This document shows positions 45,274 to 54,984 of a stretch of 64,000 nt of DNA, one piece after another (the first letter of the stretch is position 1; each line of letters begins with the position of its first letter). Both the position numbers and the translations under genes were made by a program. This DNA is from Oscillospiraceae bacterium (GTDB lineage: Bacteria; Bacillota; Clostridia; Oscillospirales; Oscillospiraceae). The stretch lies in NCBI GenBank assembly GCA_017861365.1, contig JAGFXR010000003.1:1-64000 (forward strand), in the 5' to 3' direction. Under the pieces are notes generated by a model. That model worked only from the letters and a program-made list of their open reading frames with translations. It made no database searches and had not been told where the DNA came from.

Positions 45274-48200
45274 TTACGCCATACCGGCAGGCATCATGCC
45301 CATACCGGAGGAGACGTGATCCAGCGCCTTGGAAATGATGGATGACAGCTCTGCCCAGGTAACAGAAGCCTCGGGATTCAGCGCCCCCGCGCCATTGCCC
45401 ACGATAATGTTCATGCCAGCCAGAGCGTTTACCGCTGCCTCCGCCCAGTCGGAGACCGACGCGCTGTCACTAAAGGAGCTCAGAGGGTCGCCCTCGGAGG
45501 TTTCCGCGGTAATGCTCAGCGCTGAAAACGCGCGATACACCATCGTGATAGCCGTTTCACGATCCACAATGCCGTCAGGATCAAAGGTTTCCGTGCTTGT
45601 GCCGGAGACAATCCCGTTGGTTTCCGCCCAGATGACGGCATTCGCGTAGGAAGAGGACGCATCCACATCAGTGTAGGTCAGGCTGCCGTCCACAGCCGGA
45701 GCACCGGCTGCCTGATAGAGCGTCTCAACCAGTTCAGCCCGGGTCACAGAGGAAGACGCGGTGAAGGTTCCGGCGGCAATGATGCCCTCTGCCGCCAGAT
45801 CGTCGGCATAGGTCGCTGACCACTCGTAGCCTTGGAAATCGCTGTCGCTGAAATAGACGGATTGCGCGCCCACATGGAAGGTAACATTGCCGATGGTGGT
45901 GTCTTCCGTCACCTGCTTGCCCGCGATGGTGAGGGTGCCGTACACCTTCACGGTGACGGCGGAATCGGCCTTGACATTGCCGGAGGAGGCCAGCGTCAGA
46001 TCGCCCACGCCGGTATCGCCGGTAACGGTCCAGACAGAGCTGTCGTCAAAGGCCAGGGACGCGTTGCGCAGATAACCTACCACTTTGCCGTCCCACTCGG
46101 AGTTGTTGAAGGTGACATTGGCGGAGGAGGGGCCGGAGCCTGCGTCGGGGCCTGTCATAGTGACAGTGGACGCAATGTAAATGTCGCCGTTTAATTCTGT
46201 GGTTTCATCAGAAGCACCGGTGAGATCCCACTTGGTGGAGCTGTTCTGATTATTGAAGGTGACAAGGCCAGTGCCCGCGTTGTCCGCGGCAAGGAGGTAG
46301 TTCTTTGCTCCTTCAGAAGCGTACTTGGCATAGTTTTCATTGTAGAAGTAGTTGCTGTTGGAGGTCACGGTGGCGGTTCCGGTGCACAGGATGACCGCCA
46401 TCGCCTCGCCGGTCTGGGGCGCGGTGTTTTTATCCTGGTACCAGTAGGACTGTTCCTTGGAGATATCCTGCCCAAACTGATAGGAGGTCTTGTTGATAAA
46501 GAGGTTCAGCATCTGGGCGTTGACCAGGCTGGTGTCATCGCCCCAGCTCCAGTCGGAGAAGGCGGAGGCATCGTCCCAGCTGTCTTCGTCGGTGGACAGG
46601 TCATAGAAGCTATAGTTGTCGGGATTAAACGCGCAGACCACTTTGCTGTTGTCTACCGTGATGCCGGCAAGCGTGCCGGAGCCGCCGGAGCGGGTCTTGA
46701 TACCCGCAACACCGGTGAGCTCCGTGTTGAAGGCGAAGATGTAGCCAGCGGAAGCGGAGCACAGCGCGGCATCGGCATTGGAGTGCAGAGCGGAGTTAAA
46801 CACATAGACCAGACTCTCGTCGGCGCCAATGCAGTAGACTCCGGCGCAGCCGCGGCCGTATGTGGTGGCGGACAGGCGGTTTGCCACAATGGTTCCGCCG
46901 CCGGTATCAGTGGTCAGGGCGGTTCCGGTTTCGTCCGCGGTCACAATGATCGCGATGTCGTCGGTGCTGCCCTTGTCGGCGGTATTGCCGTTGCTGGCGT
47001 AGGCGGAAAGGTCGCTTGTGTATTCGGGCTGGGCCTCCGAATTCCAGTTGGCGGAAACGGTGGAGGAAACCGCCGTGCCCAGATCGGTGCCGGGACGGGT
47101 ATCCAGCACGTTCTCCACCAGATAATCATAATCCGTGTTGACCGTTCCGTCGGAGGTCAGGATGCCGTTGTCCGCGTTGGAATTGAGGGTAATCTGCCCG
47201 CCCAGGGCGACATACAGTCCGTGTCCGCCGGAGGTGGCTCCGAAGTAACGGCCTCCAGACAGGTGTCCGACGCCGCCGGCCACCGCAAAGATCACGTTCT
47301 CCGCGCCTTCAATGGTGGGGTTGTTCAGCACCACCGAGGAGGTGGAGGAATCGGTGTAGTCGCGGATCTGACCCAGGTATTTGCCTTTTGCGTCCGTGTC
47401 TCCGCCGTCTACCAGAACCGCGGAGCCTAGGCCATAGAAATTACAGGCCTCGGAGGGGCCGTAGGGAATGGTATTATTGTGGGAGATCAGGTTGTTGACC
47501 GTTACCTGCGCGCCCTTCTGCACCATCAGCGTGGCCACGTCGCCCTGAACCACATTGTAGGTGCCGTCGTCATTCACATCCTCGTAGGCGGCCTCATAGG
47601 TATCGTTGCTCTTAATATCGGAAGCGGTGGAGCCGACCGACTTGTAGAGATAAGCGCCATAGATTTTATAATTGCCGGGGCGGGGGCCGTTCTGATAATC
47701 GTGCACATAATTATACAGGCGGATGTAATCATAATCGGTGCCATACACCCAGCCCTTTTCCGCGTACACCGCGTTAATGAGCTCGGCCTTGGAACGGTAT
47801 TCCACGTTCTGGGTGATATAGACCATCTGATAGATGGTTCCGTCGATGGTATAATAAGTACCGGTCATGGCGCCCATAGTGGAGGTGTATTTATTGGTGC
47901 CTTCACCGTCGATATCCGCGACGTAGTCATACACGTCATCCGGCAGGGACGCATCGGACGACACAGCCCCAGTGGTAATGGAGGGCGCCACATAGCTGGC
48001 GGCGGGGTCCGAGTCAGCGGTACGGGTGTCGTCCGGATTTGCGGTAAAGGTGACACTGACCGCCGCGCCGGTGGTTACCGTAAAGCTTCCCTCATAGGAG
48101 GTTTGTCCGGCGGCTTCCGCAACTGCGGTGCCGTTGACCGTCAGGGTATCAATCTTATAACCGATGTCCGCCGTAACTGCGTAGGAGGAGCTTAGTTTCT

Positions 48201-48759
48201 CGCTTACCAGAGCCGCGGGCAGATTGTAGGTTCCGTTGGGATAAACACTGCCGTTGTCACCTGCCGAAACCGTCATTTGGGTCATGGAGTTTTCATCGGT
48301 GGTATACTTCATGCCCTCGGCGTAGGTCTTTGCGGCGGCGGAGAGTCCCACATAAAAGGTGCCTCCGCAGCTTGCGGTGGCGACATCCTCCATCGCAGTC
48401 AGGGTGGAGGGAAAGCTCCAGCCGGGGGTGCGGTTCAAATCGTAGAACGAGGTTGTGGAAATCTTCTTAACGCCCTCCGGGATCACCACCCAGCCATTGG
48501 CGTTGGTGATGACCGCCGTGGACCCTCCGCCGATGGTGGTAACGGGCAGGCCGTCTACCTCAGCGGGGAATAAAATCACGCTCTCATTTTTTACGGTACC
48601 CGAGGACGCGACAACCGTCGCCTCGGTATCCGTGGCGGTGTAGTACCATTCACCCGCTGTTTTGACCGAGCTGTCCGCCAGTACGGGAACGCAGGACAGG
48701 GACAAAACTGTAGCCAGCACCAAAAGCAGGGAAATGGCGCGCTTTGCGTTATGTTTCAT
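45274..48759 (-). CDS. SLH-anchored beta-helix surface protein A
   Basis: 1161 residues. Cleavable signal peptide (residues 1 to about 29, ending VPVLADS). Residues 35-160 resemble the BspA/leucine-rich type seen in gut surface proteins (VILFPAEVDGLPVTTIGGGS, WVVIPEGVKKIS). The centre (about 330-950) is a beta-helix with GIKTRSGGSG and SSVWTVTGDTG blocks. The last 175 residues contain three SLH motifs, which bind pyruvylated cell-wall polymer. It ends MGMMPAGMA. ATG behind GAGGAGG. It is divergent from its relative at 49161 and lies upstream of the AraC regulator on the same strand. It may be an adhesin or carbohydrate-contact protein; no catalytic motif was seen. Confidence 0.88.
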   Translation of the reverse strand: MKHNAKRAISLLLVLATVLSLSCVPVLADSSVKTAGEWYYTATDTEATVVASSGTVKNESVILFPAEVDGLPVTTIGGGSTAVITNANGWVVIPEGVKKISTTSFYDLNRTPGWSFPSTLTAMEDVATASCGGTFYVGLSAAAKTYAEGMKYTTDENSMTQMTVSAGDNGSVYPNGTYNLPAALVSEKLSSSYAVTADIGYKIDTLTVNGTAVAEAAGQTSYEGSFTVTTGAAVSVTFTANPDDTRTADSDPAASYVAPSITTGAVSSDASLPDDVYDYVADIDGEGTNKYTSTMGAMTGTYYTIDGTIYQMVYITQNVEYRSKAELINAVYAEKGWVYGTDYDYIRLYNYVHDYQNGPRPGNYKIYGAYLYKSVGSTASDIKSNDTYEAAYEDVNDDGTYNVVQGDVATLMVQKGAQVTVNNLISHNNTIPYGPSEACNFYGLGSAVLVDGGDTDAKGKYLGQIRDYTDSSTSSVVLNNPTIEGAENVIFAVAGGVGHLSGGRYFGATSGGHGLYVALGGQITLNSNADNGILTSDGTVNTDYDYLVENVLDTRPGTDLGTAVSSTVSANWNSEAQPEYTSDLSAYASNGNTADKGSTDDIAIIVTADETGTALTTDTGGGTIVANRLSATTYGRGCAGVYCIGADESLVYVFNSALHSNADAALCSASAGYIFAFNTELTGVAGIKTRSGGSGTLAGITVDNSKVVCAFNPDNYSFYDLSTDEDSWDDASAFSDWSWGDDTSLVNAQMLNLFINKTSYQFGQDISKEQSYWYQDKNTAPQTGEAMAVILCTGTATVTSNSNYFYNENYAKYASEGAKNYLLAADNAGTGLVTFNNQNSSTKWDLTGASDETTELNGDIYIASTVTMTGPDAGSGPSSANVTFNNSEWDGKVVGYLRNASLAFDDSSVWTVTGDTGVGDLTLASSGNVKADSAVTVKVYGTLTIAGKQVTEDTTIGNVTFHVGAQSVYFSDSDFQGYEWSATYADDLAAEGIIAAGTFTASSSVTRAELVETLYQAAGAPAVDGSLTYTDVDASSSYANAVIWAETNGIVSGTSTETFDPDGIVDRETAITMVYRAFSALSITAETSEGDPLSSFSDSASVSDWAEAAVNALAGMNIIVGNGAGALNPEASVTWAELSSIISKALDHVSSGMGMMPAGMA

Positions 48760-49160
48760 GTATGCTCCTCCTCATTTTATGTTCCATATATAATTGTGCA
48801 CAAAACAACCCTAAATACAATAGAGCAATTGCACGTTAATGCTAGCTCCTGCCTGTGCAGAGAGCACAACACGCACCATGGCATACAAAATTTGGAGATG
48901 CAGAAAATTTCAGTCTATCTCAATGATGTCTGAAATTTACCTGAAAAAAACTTGAAATGAATTCCTTTGCGCGAGATTGATGTTGGGCGCGTCAGCCTGC
49001 CCGCACAACCGGCGGCATGATACTTTGTGCAGCGGTCATATAGCACCACGACCGAAAGTGGAATATAATTTACATGTTACATGCGGATTTTCGGTTCCTG
49101 TGAAAACCGCGGAAACAAAAGGAGTCATTGTTCCAGATATTTTAACGAAGGAGAATATGA
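48760..49160. other. Divergent promoter region between the two surface-protein genes
   Basis: 400 bases without a gene. It contains a perfect 9-base inverted repeat AAATTTCAG/CTGAAATTT (48905-48913 and 48930-48938), a plausible operator for shared control. TATAAT at 49064-49069 may be the -10 for the plus-strand gene, but no good -35 accompanies it. Confidence 0.5.
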
Positions 49161-52100
49161 ATGAAACAGGCAAAGCGCATTCTGTCCCTGCTGTTGGTCA
49201 TGGCTATGACCGCCTCCCTGGGCATTACGGCCGCTATGGCGGCGCCTCCGGGGGACGCCTCCGCAACCACAACCACCGCAACGGTGACCAATCACCGGCA
49301 GGGAGATTGGGTATACAGCATCACCAGCGACGGCACAAACAAGTATGCCACTGTCACTTACTACTATGGTAAGGGCGACACCATCATCATTCCCAGCGTG
49401 CTTGGCGGTGTCAGCGTCACTCACATCGCTTCCCTCGCCTTCAGCCGCTCCAGCGCGACCACTGTCTATGTCCCTGACACGGTGACTGATGTGGCCGACT
49501 GGGCGTTCTATGATCTGAATGAATGCAAGGTGTTTTCGTTTGCCAACGCTCAGGTCTCAATCGACACCAACGCGTTCCAGAGCAGCGGCGCGGAAAACGT
49601 TTATGTTCCCGCCGGTTCCTCCGTCACGCAGGCAAACGGCTCCGCCGTGAAGACCAGCGACACGTTTGTGGAAAACGCCATTGACGATATTACCAAAGCA
49701 TGGATCGCGGGCGGACGCTATCTGGCCGTCTCCGGCTATACCCTGACCACCTCCGACATTGCGGCCATCTGCAACATCTCCGATACCGCAGTGGAGCCTG
49801 AAGAGCTGAGCGTTGAGATCGCGGATGCCTTTCAGAATATCGTTTCCGAGAGTGATCTTGTAAACACCTTCAAGATACTCAATACCCAGGAAAAGCTGAC
49901 TGAATTTCAGGACGAACTGAAGGCGGACAGCTCCTATTCCGCGATTTACGCTGCCCTTCCCTACACTCAGGTGGGTTATTATTTAAATGGCAACCTGGTC
50001 ACTTTGGCTGACGACTGCGTCGCTTACGACGTAGCCACCGGAGATCAGATCGAGATTCAGGACGCCGACTCTGACCAGTACTATCAGTACGTGGCTTACC
50101 AGACCAATGACGCCGGAGAAATCAACGCGCTGTATTATACCGGCGTCGGCGTGACCTATACCTACGATACGCCCACCATCACCGGCACCGATACCAATGT
50201 GGACGGCCTGTCCGGGCGCACGGTGCTGGATCCCACTTATCTGGCCTTTGCCAGCGGTGTGGTTAAGGCCGACGGCGAGGACGTTGCCATGGACTCGCTG
50301 AAGGTCTCCGACACCTCTGCCACCACCATTGTGGTCAACGGCGCGAATCAGGCGGCATCCGATCTGATTTCCGCCTCCGCCAATGAGGAGCGTTCCGTTC
50401 TGTGGGCCACCAACGACGGTTCCATCACTGTGGGAACAGTAGACGTCAACTCCACCTCCACCGCCGACTGGGCCAAAATGTCCTATGAGCACGGCCTGTC
50501 CTCCTACAACGTGGAGATTGCCATGGAGTGGGGCATGAACGCCGTGTTCTACGCCACCAACGGCGGTACGCTGGTGGTGGGCGACGCGGACGGCGACCGC
50601 TCCACCATCACCGCCTCAGGCGACGGCGCCAACGGAATCCTTGCCGGCGGCACCGGAACAAAGACTCTCTCCGCCGACGGCACCACCACCAATTCCACCT
50701 CCAACATCACCGTTTACAATGCCGACTTCACCCTGACCGGCTGGAACAACCATGTGGCGGACGTGGTGTACGGCGGACACGCCGAGCTCTATGACATCAC
50801 CGCCACCACCGGCATCAAGGGCTCCTACGCCGTAGGCCAGGGATCTTCTCTGGCAAACGACTTCGGCAACGGCACCATTTATGCTAAAAACTTCAGCTCC
50901 GTGGTATACGGCAACCGTTCCGCGGGCATCTACGCCATCGGCTCCGGCGTGATTGAGGCGGACAGCTCCTCCGTCACATCCTGGGGAGACGCGGCGGTGG
51001 TTTCCGCCTCCGGCGGGACCGTTAAGCTCACCGATTCTCAGGCCAGGGGTCAGATTGTCCTCCGCAGCCGCGGCGGCAACAGCGGCAACAATGCCATGCA
51101 GATGAAGAATACCACCCTGACTCTGGCCCGCGACTATTCCGCCGAGGGTTCCGGCTATGTTTACGGCGACGAGGCTCTGGCTGCCGTCAATGCCTGGATG
51201 AAGTATGTCTCCTCCGACGGAACCCTCATGCACTATGTGATGAGCGGCATCGGCCGCACCATCGGCGAGGCCGCCACCATCACCGATGCCGACGCTGATG
51301 TGGACGGACTGATCACCGCGCTCAACCAAATCGATGGTGTCTCCGTCACCGCTGACACACTCATCCGCAACAGCGTGCTGGACAACACCTATTACAACTA
51401 CTCCGCGGGCGGCTATAAGGGCGTTAACAACGGCACCGGAACCGATTATTCCGAGGTGCCCTTCCTGCAGGCGGGTTCCAGCTTCGGCGGAATTTACTCC
51501 GCCATCATGGAGCTGGAGAGCGCTGGCGAGACGATGACACTGGACAACACCACCGTGGCGTATGACAGCTCCGTGGGCGCCGACTATCATTATCTGGTCG
51601 CCAACGAGGCGGGCTCCACCGGCACCGCCATTAATCTGGAGAACTCCACTGTGGAGGGAATCATCTGGAACGAGGGTGACGTCACCCGTATGTCCATGGG
51701 TATGCCCTCCGCGTTCTCCTCCGAGATGACGGTCAATCTGGTGAACTCCACCTGGAGCGGCGTATTCGCCGACGGTTCCAACGGCCTGTGGAACGGCTCT
51801 GTATCCTACGCCAACAGCGCAGGCGAGACCACAACCCTCAACGGCAACTATTACGGTGCGGCAGGCAACTACGCGACCACTCTGAACATTGACGCCACCT
51901 CCACCTGGAACGTGACCGGTGACAGCTATATCGGCACCCTGAACATTGCCGACGGCGCAACTGTCACCGCGACCGCTCCCGTCACCGTGTTCTACAAAGA
52001 CGGCACTGTTCCCGCCTCTGCCAACAATGTAACCTTCGTGAAGCTTTCCTCCTTCTCCGACATGACCGGCTATGACTGGGCCAACGAGGAAATCAGCTAT

Positions 52101-52559
52101 CTGGTCAATGACGGCATCCTTTACGGCACCGACGAAACCACCTACACCCCCAGTTCCAACGCTTCCCTGCAGGAGTTCGTTCTGATGCTGTACCGCACCG
52201 TAAACTCCGACACGGGCGCAAGCGATTACCAGACCGCTCTGGCCTGGGCCACCGAGTATGCCACCGCCGCCGGCGTTGATCTGAGCGGAGTGGATACCAC
52301 TGCCGCCATTACCCGTGAAACCGCAATGACCCTCATCGCCTATGTTCTGGGTCTCAGCGACGGCACATCGGACGATCTGGCGGCCTTTACCGATGCTTCC
52401 TCCGTATCCTCCGCCGAGGTTGCCTATATTGGCGCTCTGGCTAAGGCCGGTGTGATTGAGGGCGACGACGCAGGTAAGCTCAATCCCTCCGATCCATTAA
52501 ACCGCGCCGAAATGGCCGTTCTCCTCTACCGCGCACTGACGGTGAGCTCCAACACCTGA
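49161..52559 (+). CDS. SLH-anchored beta-helix surface protein B
   Basis: 1132 residues with the same layout as protein A. Signal peptide (1 to about 27, ending TAAMAAP). The N-terminal BspA-like region has IIIPSVLGGVSVTHIASLAF. The centre is a beta-helix (about 340-950) with IVLRSRGGNSG and STWNVTGDS blocks. The C-terminal 170 residues carry three SLH motifs (AKAGVIEGDDAGKLNPSDPL in the last). Threonine-, serine-, asparagine- and glycine-rich composition and near absence of cysteine fit an exported protein. ATG behind AAGGAG. Its own terminator follows. Confidence 0.88.
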   Translation: MKQAKRILSLLLVMAMTASLGITAAMAAPPGDASATTTTATVTNHRQGDWVYSITSDGTNKYATVTYYYGKGDTIIIPSVLGGVSVTHIASLAFSRSSATTVYVPDTVTDVADWAFYDLNECKVFSFANAQVSIDTNAFQSSGAENVYVPAGSSVTQANGSAVKTSDTFVENAIDDITKAWIAGGRYLAVSGYTLTTSDIAAICNISDTAVEPEELSVEIADAFQNIVSESDLVNTFKILNTQEKLTEFQDELKADSSYSAIYAALPYTQVGYYLNGNLVTLADDCVAYDVATGDQIEIQDADSDQYYQYVAYQTNDAGEINALYYTGVGVTYTYDTPTITGTDTNVDGLSGRTVLDPTYLAFASGVVKADGEDVAMDSLKVSDTSATTIVVNGANQAASDLISASANEERSVLWATNDGSITVGTVDVNSTSTADWAKMSYEHGLSSYNVEIAMEWGMNAVFYATNGGTLVVGDADGDRSTITASGDGANGILAGGTGTKTLSADGTTTNSTSNITVYNADFTLTGWNNHVADVVYGGHAELYDITATTGIKGSYAVGQGSSLANDFGNGTIYAKNFSSVVYGNRSAGIYAIGSGVIEADSSSVTSWGDAAVVSASGGTVKLTDSQARGQIVLRSRGGNSGNNAMQMKNTTLTLARDYSAEGSGYVYGDEALAAVNAWMKYVSSDGTLMHYVMSGIGRTIGEAATITDADADVDGLITALNQIDGVSVTADTLIRNSVLDNTYYNYSAGGYKGVNNGTGTDYSEVPFLQAGSSFGGIYSAIMELESAGETMTLDNTTVAYDSSVGADYHYLVANEAGSTGTAINLENSTVEGIIWNEGDVTRMSMGMPSAFSSEMTVNLVNSTWSGVFADGSNGLWNGSVSYANSAGETTTLNGNYYGAAGNYATTLNIDATSTWNVTGDSYIGTLNIADGATVTATAPVTVFYKDGTVPASANNVTFVKLSSFSDMTGYDWANEEISYLVNDGILYGTDETTYTPSSNASLQEFVLMLYRTVNSDTGASDYQTALAWATEYATAAGVDLSGVDTTAAITRETAMTLIAYVLGLSDGTSDDLAAFTDASSVSSAEVAYIGALAKAGVIEGDDAGKLNPSDPLNRAEMAVLLYRALTVSSNT

Positions 52560-52638
52560 GCGCGTCCTTTTCACGGTATCTGCCGGACATGCGCGGCAGT
52601 GCCGGAATAAATCCCAACAGAATCAGCCCATTCATGAG

Positions 52639-52675
52639 AACCGGCGCGGCCATGCTTTTTGGCCGCGCCGGTTTC
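52639..52675 (+). terminator. Terminator of surface protein B
   Basis: A 13-base stem (52639-52651 with 52661-52673), 9-base loop, then TTTCTT. The remaining 52560-52858 has no recognisable gene or riboswitch. Confidence 0.8.
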
Positions 52676-52858
52676 TTAGCCGTATACTTCTGCGAGTGTT
52701 GTGGCAAGAACGGATTTGCATTTTTTCACCGTTACATGGTCGTACCCGCACGCGCCTGGGCCACGGATTGAGCACGCTGTCACGCGACTCTTTTCGGGTC
52801 TGTTGATAAGCGACAGTTTTTCCGGTTCATTTGAAACATTATTGCTTCAAATTAGGTA

Positions 52859-52887
52859 TTGTTTTTCGAAAAAAGAGCGAATATAAT
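52859..52887 (+). promoter_or_regulatory. Promoter of kimA
   Basis: TTGTTT (52859-52864), a 17-base spacer and TATAAT (52882-52887). The start codon at 52913 leaves a leader of under 20 bases, too short for a c-di-AMP (ydaO) riboswitch. Confidence 0.75.
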
Positions 52888-52912
52888 TACCGTTCGGATA
52901 GGAGGGTGACAA

Positions 52913-54805
52913 ATGATTAATAAAATTCTGAATGTCATCACGGGAGAGCCATTAACAAATGAACAGAGCGCGGGAGAAAAATATAATATTCCCTTTGGAC
53001 TTGCCATTATGGCAAGCGACGCGGTTTCATCAGTGGCCTATGCTGCCCAGGAAATTCTGTTTGTTTTAATTGTATTAGGTGTGGCTGCATATCAGTGGCT
53101 GACCATTACCTCATTCATGATTATCGGTCTTTTGATTATTCTGACCATTGCGTACATTCAAATTATCCGCGCCTATCCCCAGGGTGGCGGGGCGTACAAG
53201 GTGGCCAGAGAGAATCTTGGGGTGTTCCCCGGACTGACTGCCGGCGCGGGACTCATTATCGGATATATCCTCACTGTGGCGGTCAGTGCTTGCGCCGGCG
53301 CGGACGCCATTCTGTCGGCATTTCCCTTTCTGACAGGAGCCAAGGTTGAAATTGTGGTGGGCATTGTGATTGTGCTCACAATTTTAAATCTCCGGGGCAT
53401 CAGTGAGTCTTCTAAAATCTTTGCCATTCCCACCTATATTTTTATTTTCAGCATGCTGGTGATGATTGGGTTCGGTCTGTTTAAGTATTTTGTGCTGCAT
53501 ATTCAGCCGGAGCCGGAATTTGAGATTCCGTCCCAGACCATGGAAAACGTCACCTTCTTTATGATTCTAAGGGCGTTTTCCTCCGGCTGCTCCGCCTTGA
53601 CCGGACTGGAATCGGTCAGCAACTCCGTGCCGAATTTTAAGGAAGACAGCCAGAAAAACGCGAAAACCGTGATGGTTCTGCTGGCCATCCTGATTTTTGT
53701 GATTTTCGGCGGCACCTCCATTCTCACGATCTTTTATCAGGCCGTGCCCAAAACGGAAGGCCCCACTGTCATTTCCCAAATTGCCGCGGCTATTTTTGGC
53801 AAGGGCTTCATGTTTTATCTCATTCAGTTCAGCACCGCGGTGATTTTGCTGATGGCCTGCAACACATCCTACACCGGCTTTCCCATGCTGATGTCTATTA
53901 TGGGGAAGGACGGCTATGCTCCCCGGCAGTTTACCATCCGCGGCAAACGGCTGAGCTTTTCCTTTGGCATCATCGCCCTGTCCTGCGTGGCATGTTTGCT
54001 TGTTCTCCTCTTTCAGGCGAATACCCACAGCCTGATTCCCCTCTATGCCATCGGCGTCTTTACGTCTTTTACGCTGGGGCAGTTCGGTATGGTGAGCCAC
54101 TGGATGAAAAGCCGGGACAAGGGCTGGCGGAAAAGTGTGCTGATCAACGGCATAGGCGCCGTTGTGACGCTGCTGGCCACCGCCATTATTCTGGTGCAGA
54201 AATTTACTGAGGGCGCATTTATCGTGGTCATACTCATCCCCATCATTGTGTTTGTCGCGCTGAAAATCAAATGGCATTACAAAAAGGTTGCGGTGGGACT
54301 CAGTATCAGCGAGATTGATCTAAGCAAGGTGAATCTTCGGAAAAAGTACGAGCATATTGTCATCGTCCCCATTGCCAGCCTGAATAAAGCGACACTGGGC
54401 GCGCTGGAATATGCGCAGAGCATCGGAGGACTGGTTTTCGCACTAAATGTTTCTCCCGATTTGGAGTCCATGGAGAAGCTGAAAAAACGCTGGGCGGAGC
54501 TGGACACTGACATCATGCTGATTGCGAAATATTCCCCCTACCGGGCGGTTGTAACGCCTCTTCTCAACTATATTTCGCTGATCGCGGCCTCCACGGAGGA
54601 GGGCGAGCGGGTAACAGTGATCGTGCCTCAGTTCATGACCGATGAGCGATGGGGCAATATCCTGCATAACCACACCGGCTTTTTCATCCGGGAGACGCTC
54701 CTGAAGAACGACAAGGTGATTGTGGCAACCTATCCTTACCACCTTACCGATGAAGCCAAAGAAAGCTGGAGCTCAGAAAAGCCGGACGCGCCGGGGAAAA
54801 GCTGA
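52913..54805 (+). CDS. kimA: KimA-type APC-family transporter (probable potassium importer)
   Basis: 630 residues, about 12 membrane segments (20-440) and a cytoplasmic C-terminal domain (about 465-630). Strong resemblance to KimA (YdaO) of Bacillus subtilis, a high-affinity K+/H+ symporter: ASDAVSSVAYAAQEIL (34-49), AYPQGGGAYKVARENLG, and LTVAVSACAGADAI match that family. Amino-acid permeases of the same superfamily remain possible but lack this set of blocks. KimA is inhibited by c-di-AMP in Bacillus; gdpP in this window degrades that signal. ATG behind GGAGGGTGAC; monocistronic with its own terminator. Confidence 0.85.
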   Translation: MINKILNVITGEPLTNEQSAGEKYNIPFGLAIMASDAVSSVAYAAQEILFVLIVLGVAAYQWLTITSFMIIGLLIILTIAYIQIIRAYPQGGGAYKVARENLGVFPGLTAGAGLIIGYILTVAVSACAGADAILSAFPFLTGAKVEIVVGIVIVLTILNLRGISESSKIFAIPTYIFIFSMLVMIGFGLFKYFVLHIQPEPEFEIPSQTMENVTFFMILRAFSSGCSALTGLESVSNSVPNFKEDSQKNAKTVMVLLAILIFVIFGGTSILTIFYQAVPKTEGPTVISQIAAAIFGKGFMFYLIQFSTAVILLMACNTSYTGFPMLMSIMGKDGYAPRQFTIRGKRLSFSFGIIALSCVACLLVLLFQANTHSLIPLYAIGVFTSFTLGQFGMVSHWMKSRDKGWRKSVLINGIGAVVTLLATAIILVQKFTEGAFIVVILIPIIVFVALKIKWHYKKVAVGLSISEIDLSKVNLRKKYEHIVIVPIASLNKATLGALEYAQSIGGLVFALNVSPDLESMEKLKKRWAELDTDIMLIAKYSPYRAVVTPLLNYISLIAASTEEGERVTVIVPQFMTDERWGNILHNHTGFFIRETLLKNDKVIVATYPYHLTDEAKESWSSEKPDAPGKS

Positions 54806-54835
54806 TATAACGCACAGAGCCCGGCCGGGGAAACA

Positions 54836-54878
54836 AGAAGGGGAGTCCCGCGCGTAACGCGCCGGACTCCCCTTCTTT
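54836..54878 (+). terminator. Terminator of kimA
   Basis: A 13-base outer stem (54836-54848 with 54864-54876) plus an inner GCGCG/CGCGC helix, ending in TTCTTT. Largely symmetrical, so it may also end the regulator gene reading from the right. Confidence 0.85.
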
Positions 54879-54984
54879 CCTGTACCGCTTATGTTTGAAT
54901 ATTGGAGGGATTGATCAGCTGAGAATAAAGTTGTTCCAAATCCTCGCGGATTGCCGAAATAGAAATCATGAGCTTGACCAACAC

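Noticed and set aside
45274-52559. CRISPR-like or tandem DNA repeats within the surface-protein genes
   Set aside because: Repetition is at the protein-pattern level (beta-helix turns and SLH motifs); no regularly spaced identical DNA repeats were seen.
52560-52912. Possible ydaO (c-di-AMP) riboswitch before kimA
   Set aside because: None of the conserved ydaO blocks was found, and the predicted leader is under 20 bases.
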